DNA of 64,000 nucleotides from Prostheceraeus crozeri (taxonomy: Eukaryota; Platyhelminthes; Polycladida; Euryleptidae), in assembly GCA_907163375.1 (NCBI GenBank), contig CAJQUW010011313.1:134501-198500 (forward strand), given 5' to 3'. Numbering within the stretch: the first letter of the stretch is position 1; each line of letters starts with the position of its first letter. Positions 58,315 through 64,000 of this stretch are shown here, piece after piece. The translations under genes and the position numbers were made by a program. Below the pieces are notes generated by a model, which was not told the DNA's origin, did not search any database, and saw only the letters and a list, made by a program, of their open reading frames with translations.

Positions 58315-61300
58315 TATTCACAGTAGCCTTTCGCCGATGGATAGCAGTCAACTATAGAAACGAAAAGAAAAGGATACATATTCAAGCAGATTATAGTTTT
58401 TGCGAATCTCAAGCGAACTTCGTGCACTATAATTGTCCGTGTCAATGTCGTGTTCGCATTGATTTGCACATCATTTTTCAGTCCTATGATGAAGATTACA
58501 ATTTTTTTTTCGAGAAAATGGTCTTTAAAAAATCTTCCGAATCTGACCAAAATCAAGTGACTAGGCCAGTTGCAAAGTGAAGATTACAATCCCGGGATCC
58601 CGTGGGTTTTGCAATCCCGGCATTTTTCTCACGGGATCCTGGGATTAATTTAGTTGTCATTTTGGTAGTAATTGCTAGACGCTTTAATAGCAAGTTATTT
58701 TTTTTAACTATTTTACCAGTGGAAACTGCATAGATACTCGAAAACTCTTCTTTTTTTCGTTGAATCACTAAAATATTGTGGATTATTGCTGTATCGAGTT
58801 GGCTTGTATTGCGCCATACACATTTTCTTATCATAGGCTGCAGGGACTAAGAACGTTTCAGATAGTAGCAGGAATGACAGAATTATTTCTCAATCTTCCT
58901 ACTCCGATTCTGCCCCAGCAATATATCATTAGTTAGAGCCAGAAACTATGAAGAATGTCTGTAAATTGCTTTCTGCAATGCATGTGGTGCTATAGCCTGT
59001 GTTTTATAATCTATAGAGCCGCATGTTGCCTAACACTGAGCCCTGCATCAAGCCGCTGTACAGCTAGTAATTTGTGGAGTTTGGCTTTTCTGCTTTCACA
59101 TTTCCCCTTCCTTTCAACTATATTTTCAGTTTTTCATGTCGTCACTAGAAATAATGACCACTACCGTTGTATGGTGTCCCATTCGAAAACGACTCACAAA
59201 AATATCTCCGATCACCAACGCTAATTGTTGCTGGCGTTCAGATTGTGCGAATAAATTCTACATGAAAGGACCATCAGATTACAATTTTGTTCCTCTAAAT
59301 ATACCATGGAGCGATTTGTTTCGAAATCCCGGGATTTGGAAACGTACTTAGGATTGCAATTCGTAGCCCGCAGTTCCAAATATGTATCTTTGACCTCAAT
59401 TCCAAAATGGAACTGTCTTGCCAATCATAACAATATCTCATTAGAGACTGTCTCATTGTCTCTGTCTTTGGATAGTCAAGAGTCATGACCCAACTATGTA
59501 TATTAATCTTAAGACTTGAATTACTGCTGCTGCTTTTGATATGATAATATAATTTATGCAATCAGATATTCAAAATGAAATCCTTAATATGCTAGTTGAA
59601 TGAACATGCTATGATATGCTATCCAGTTGCTGCTGTAGACGACATGCCAACAGTAGTCTGAAAACATGCATGTCGTAGACGAAAGAGCAAGGGAATCTAT
59701 GATGCATTTTGTGGAGTATTATATTATAATAGACACTAATATATCCATGTGGTGCACTACACTACAGCTATTCAATTTGGTGGAGTACATCGATGGAAAG
59801 TTTATGAATACAAAGGAACAGAGTTATATTCATCAACGATTGCGGAGGAGAACTTTTGATCTTTTTCATTGATGTTTTATGTAATGAACTTTAATTTTCC
59901 ATGGGTGTAACCTCATAAGATACCACAAAACAACGTTAAACATTCTGATATTGGTCTGAACTCGAAGCGTCTGATATTGGTTTTATGCACCTATAAATGT
60001 ATCGTCGCTTTTTCTTGGTTGACATCATACAGTATCAGGATAGAATTGTTTTTTCACATTTATGCATTTCTAAATCATAGTCCTCACGCTCTATTCCATA
60101 TGAAATGTTTTTGAGGATATATCACTATCGGACATTACCAGTATTTCCCTTCATTTAGCTATCTAGAATTTTCACATTAATTTATCCGCATTGCATTTGT
60201 TGTAACAACTTGAAATTTCTTTTTTATGTGCAAAACTTGGCTTGATGCAGATAATTGCGAATCGTCCGGCATTTAAATGCATGCAATAATAATCCTGAAA
60301 AAAACCTAGACAAGTATTTCTTCATCATTTTTAATCTTTATCATTAAAATCAGTGATGCATCGTGATCAACATAAAGCAAATTGAAAAAATACTCATGAG
60401 TACTTCAAGCTAGTCAAAACACCTTCCCAAGGCGTGATTGTTGTCTGAGCATTGATCAGTTACTGAAGTATATATACAGCTTAAAAGAAAGCAAAGGGCA
60501 TAATTTTGAACATTTCAATTGTTGTTTCAATGAGATAAAGGCAGTGTAAATTATGTCATAAAGCTTCGTGCTCCACATTTCCTGTCTAACAGCCCGATGA
60601 ATTTGTTTCTCAACCAACATATTTCTCCATTAATTGAACACGTGTTCATGCTACCTATTGATATTTAATGAGTTTTGAGTCATCGGCAAAATCTATGTAA
60701 AAAATTCACAATGAAAATCTTCAGGCGGATATTTTTTATTTTTGTTTTTGATAGCATTTTTAGCGATCACTTTTGGGAATCAACATTGTTGCTACGTGTA
60801 ACATGCGTGTCGAAAAACGCATTCAAACAGCTGAAAGAATGTCTCAACTGTCGTGATAACTGCTGATGGAGTATCGAATTTTAATTGACAAATATAAGTT
60901 GATATCATGGCAGGATTTTTAGAACATTAATTTAATTTCCTGCTTTCATAGTAAGAAATGGATCCACCACAATTTCTGATATTCTTTAAAGCTTGATGCA
61001 CAATTTTGGTGTCATTCCTCTCTGGCATTAACCAAGTTTGTCAAATTGCTATTCACGTTTGTAAATTATTTGTATAGAATCAACTGTTAGGCGCATCTCT
61101 TCACGAACTTATTCGCTAGCTCATGTGGACTACTGAGATTGATATGAACTCTTGAATGTATCAAAACCAATGCACTGGTCTCGAATATTATATAATATTA
61201 GTATGTGTTGGGAAATAGAGCCACAAGCTTGTCCGAAAGCATAATTTATGTTTCAAAGTATGCATTGTGGTTAGAAGTGGCTGTCAATGTCCAATCGCAT

Positions 61301-61848
61301 TTTTTACATGTTTATCTAATAATTGAAATAATATAATTACTCTACCATCTCCCAAAAGCAGATGGTGAGTCTCAAAGCTAACCACATATTAATAATCACA
61401 TGAAGATTGAAGCCGTACAAAAATTTACAGAGCTCACTCTCATTATATGAACATATTATGAATGCCATTATTTGAGGTTCCACATGAACATCAAGAAGTC
61501 CACATTTAGTTAGAAGTGAAGAAGTCCTGATTTGAGCGAATGATGAACTGTAAGAGAGGCAGAAGTCGACAGCCGAAAAGTTGGGTCGACTTTGTATAGG
61601 AATGGATGATCCATAACCTGGAGATGTTGAATGCTCTCTTGCAAGACTGAAGACCATGGAGATATCTCACAAATCGGCGCGCAATCTGTCACAGGCGTAG
61701 AAGATCATCATAGTGTATCGAGCATTTACTTAAGACTTTTTTTTGGATGGAAAATCATTTAATTCGCATGCACAAATGAAGTTATGGATATAATTTTTCA
61801 AACAATACTGCTAAGCAAATCATTCACATTTGAAAGGTCAGCCAGCGG
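58315..61848. other. Intergenic sequence with unresolved repeat debris
   Basis: A cluster of CCCGGGATCCCG-like words at 58585-58650 and AAATCCCGGGATTTGG at 59323 suggests a small transposon, but clean inverted termini were not found. Other open frames (58955-59224, 59666-59872, 60675-60866, 61337-61692) lack motifs. Confidence 0.35.
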
Positions 61849-61922
61849 TCAGTGTCTCATTTTTAGTCCGGGAAAATGTGAAATTGGCTTTAATTGAATA
61901 ATTGCTTAGTTCGGCAGCTTTA
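61849..61922 (+). repeat. Dispersed repeat of unknown family, copy 2
   Basis: Shares GGTCAGTGTCTCATTTT, GGGAAAATGTGAAATTGGC and TTTAATTGAATAATTG with the copy at 52412. It leads directly toward the tRNA-like head of a SINE on the other strand. Confidence 0.6.
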
Positions 61923-61954
61923 CTTTTATTTCAAGACATTCGACACTTTCGGGG

Positions 61955-62017
61955 CTCGATCTCTGGACCAAACGATCACAAGGCCAAGCACTTAACCACT
62001 GTGCCACGGAGACCACA
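61955..62017 (-). repeat. tRNA-derived SINE head, family 1, second copy
   Basis: On minus GGTCTCCGTGGCACAGTGG carries the A box TGGCACAGTGG, and CCAGAGATCGAGCCCC carries the B box. The first 19 bases differ at one position from the copy at 48086-48162. Confidence 0.68.
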
Positions 62018-62784
62018 ATGCAATAATTACAGAAATTACATGGAGAAATGCAGCTGTAATTGCTTTTTGTCAGTATCCTCATAAGTCATAAGTTGTTTAT
62101 TGCCAAAAAAGTTTTGGACAAACATGAACGAGATAAACATGACGATACAACATATCAACATATAAAAAGGTGAAATTCTCACATCAACAGGAAGGCAGGG
62201 TGGCGAATAGAAGATCTCATTATCTGAACATTTTCAGAGATTTGTTAGAATATAACTGCATCTTTGCACGATGCACAATTATTGTCGAATCAGTGTTCAT
62301 CATCGGAAGTACAAGTTTTTCAATTATATGAGTATGTACAATCTAACTTAACTGTCTGGTCCTAAAAGTCTTACCAATGATTAAGTATTATTATTATTAA
62401 GATGGGGTGAACCGAACAGGGTGCATCAATAGAGATCAAAATCATAAAAAAAACAAGTGTAAAAAGACAAAGTGTAAATTTTAAGAGTATAAAAATGTCT
62501 CACCTGTAATGATAGAATTATGAATCCATGAATATGATTATTCTACATCAATGTTGAACAGTTAATTGACTGAGAGCGAAAAATGCATGCTTTCAATAAA
62601 CAATTTGGTGAATTTTTGTTGCAACTTAAGATTTTTTCAAATTATGGTTCCTGCTTCCAGTGTATGAAAAGTATCGTCACTTAACTTAGATTTTGGCGTT
62701 GCTGTGATAGACATCTTGTTCTGAGACTTGACCATGAATAACCAAAATCCTGTTTTAATAATTCACGCTTTTACGTCGTTTCAG
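62018..62784. other. WASHC5: Upstream region or 5' intron of WASHC5
   Basis: It ends in a pyrimidine-rich acceptor (TTTTACGTCGTTTCAG) directly before the WASHC5 start codon. A non-coding first exon and the promoter should lie here or further left. None could be fixed. Confidence 0.4.
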
Positions 62785-63009
62785 ATGAAGGATTTTCTGG
62801 CTGATGATAATCAGTGTGGCCAAGCCATTCTGCGTCTGGTTGCTCGAGGCAATTCTATTATTGCAGAGCTGCTGCGTCTTGCAGATTTCATTCCACCAGT
62901 CTTCAAAATGGAAAATAGGAACGAAAATATGAAATACGGGGAACTCTTAAGTGATTTTACATATTTCTCTCAACAGGAAAATTTTGAACATAAGCTGGAA
63001 AATCGAATG
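62785..63009 (+). CDS. WASHC5: WASH complex subunit 5 (strumpellin), first coding exon
   Basis: Strumpellin is the largest scaffold of the pentameric WASH complex, which activates Arp2/3 on endosomes for retromer-linked sorting. The exon starts exactly at the ATG after the acceptor and reads MKDFLADDNQCGQAILRLVA, GNSIIAELLRLADFIPPVF, then KYGELLSDFTYFSQQENFEH to the phase-0 donor ATG|GTAAGT. This is the conserved N-terminus of the family, which is nearly identical across animals. It covers about 75 of roughly 1160 residues. The start was chosen because the family begins at this Met; an in-frame ATG at 62734 would add residues encoded by the acceptor tract. The following exon is not found before the window ends, so the gene continues beyond the right edge. 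Confidence 0.92.
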
Positions 63010-64000
63010 GTAAGTTCCCAAATTAAACTACGTGTAAATGTTGAAAAAGCGAAAATCTCTCCTAGTTTCTCAGTTGAAACTTTTTCCTGCAAAGAAATTC
63101 GTGTATAAGTTGGATCCAAGATGTTTTATGATGGGCCCTATGTATATTATATTGTTATGTAACTGATATTTTACATGACATATGATCAGATATAGGATTA
63201 CCGGGAAGTTTTGACAAATTAATAAAACAAGCAAAGCAAACCATTTGAAATGGCTCTTTTTGCGTCCATGAAAATGGAGCATCGCTGATAATCGTCACCT
63301 AAATGTTGAAAATGGTCACCACTAATATTGACGCTTTTTTCCCACCGATCAAGTTCGAAAGCTTTTGAATAAAATTGTTGGTCTTTGTCATTAAATCATT
63401 CGTAGCTTGTGCGTACTTCATTTGATGTCTTGATCGTCATGTGTTAAATGACGTTCCAGATTGTTAATTGAATGACCTTTTCTATTGATGAAAAACGTGT
63501 GAACAATTTGAGCTACAGATTTAAGTCTGAAAGTTCATTTTAGCATCCGTGGGAATTGTTAAAGTCACAAATTTCAAATGGCATGTCTTTCTTTTTTTCA
63601 TGCTTTCAAACGAATTCATGCTTTCTCATCGGTTTATTTAAGGGTTGCTTTGTGTTCACTTGTCGAAAGAACGTTAGCTTTGATGTTAATGTGATGAGTA
63701 CATATCAAAGTTCGCATGTGGAGTATTTAGAGAAAGGTGTGTCTAATGAAACGTGATTTAGTGTACTTTGTTCCAACTGTTTTGACGACACAGAGATACA
63801 CCCTGTAAGGGCTTGTTGCTGGATTTCTTTTATTAGCGAAAATTTTAATAGCGAACGTGTCTTGATGATGAGTTACCTCCCTACCTATTTCAATTTTTTG
63901 CGATTGTCTAATTATCTATTTTTGAAAGTCTTATGAAAATGCAGTGAGAAAATTGTAGTTAATGGGATTACTGTTGTTAATTAATTCCCTAGAAAAAAGA
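63010..64000 (+). other. WASHC5: WASHC5 intron 1 (continues beyond the window)
   Basis: Begins with GTAAGT. No stretch matching the next part of strumpellin is visible before the end of the window. The open frame at 63556-63756 has no motif. Confidence 0.7.

Noticed and set aside
58580..59345. CCCGGGAT-rich segments that look like ends of a small transposon
   Set aside because: The two clusters do not form clean terminal inverted repeats and no target duplication is visible.
61337..61692. Minus-strand open frames of 106 and 60 codons
   Set aside because: They overlap in different frames and have no recognisable domain.
62728..62784. Upstream in-frame ATGs for WASHC5
   Set aside because: They lie in a pyrimidine-rich splice-acceptor tract, and the family starts at the Met encoded at 62785.

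Overview
The window looks like nuclear DNA of an invertebrate animal. It is AT-rich and gene-poor, its genes are split by GT-AG introns (one about 8 kb long), and it is full of decayed animal-type transposons: piggyBac, hAT-like, several LINE clades, Penelope-like elements and tRNA-derived SINEs. I see no prokaryotic feature, rRNA, CRISPR array or intact tRNA gene. The octamer TAGGCCTA recurs more than composition predicts, but I cannot name the species.

Four cellular genes or parts of genes can be recognised, and one stays unnamed. (1) At 5352-5590 (-) is the last exon of an unidentified gene with an acidic C-terminus. (2) AIFM1, the mitochondrial apoptosis-inducing factor flavoprotein, lies on + with coding exons at 10275-11561 and 19547-20368 (702 aa in total). 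(3) Two tandem paralogues of ANAPC11, the RING subunit of the anaphase-promoting complex, lie on + at 41206-41538 and 48808-49203. The first has lost a hallmark VWGQ motif. (4) The first coding exon of WASHC5 (strumpellin, WASH complex) is at 62785-63009 (+), and the rest of that gene runs off the right edge. These genes belong to unrelated pathways: mitochondrial respiration and cell death, cell-cycle ubiquitylation, and endosomal actin. Nothing suggests a functional cluster.

Layout. 1.7-5.1 kb: a dead piggyBac element with repeated subterminal palindromes, split by a 5'-truncated LINE. 5.3-6.8 kb: the unknown last exon, then a LINE endonuclease relic. 9.3-10.3 kb: a TATA box and a 31-bp-periodic motif upstream of AIFM1. 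11.6-19.5 kb: the AIFM1 intron, with a second piggyBac relic, a near-perfect hairpin element and two antisense LINE tails. 21.3-24.7 kb: two Penelope-like elements on the minus strand, each ending in a hammerhead-ribozyme-like fold. 24.7-41 kb: mostly featureless, with a hAT-like pair member, a (TA)n tract, a LINE with an RNase H domain, another LINE tail and a hAT MITE. 41-49.2 kb: the ANAPC11 pair, SINEs between the copies. 49-62 kb: transposon nests, a long foldback, and a small hAT element keeping a BED zinc-finger exon. 62.8 kb to the end: WASHC5.

The most interesting observations are the hammerhead-like folds tied to the Penelope elements, the diverged ANAPC11 duplicate, the subterminal palindromes shared in style by piggyBac elements, and a nest in which two independent inverted-repeat elements sit inside a third that is itself flanked by a perfect 8-bp duplication.
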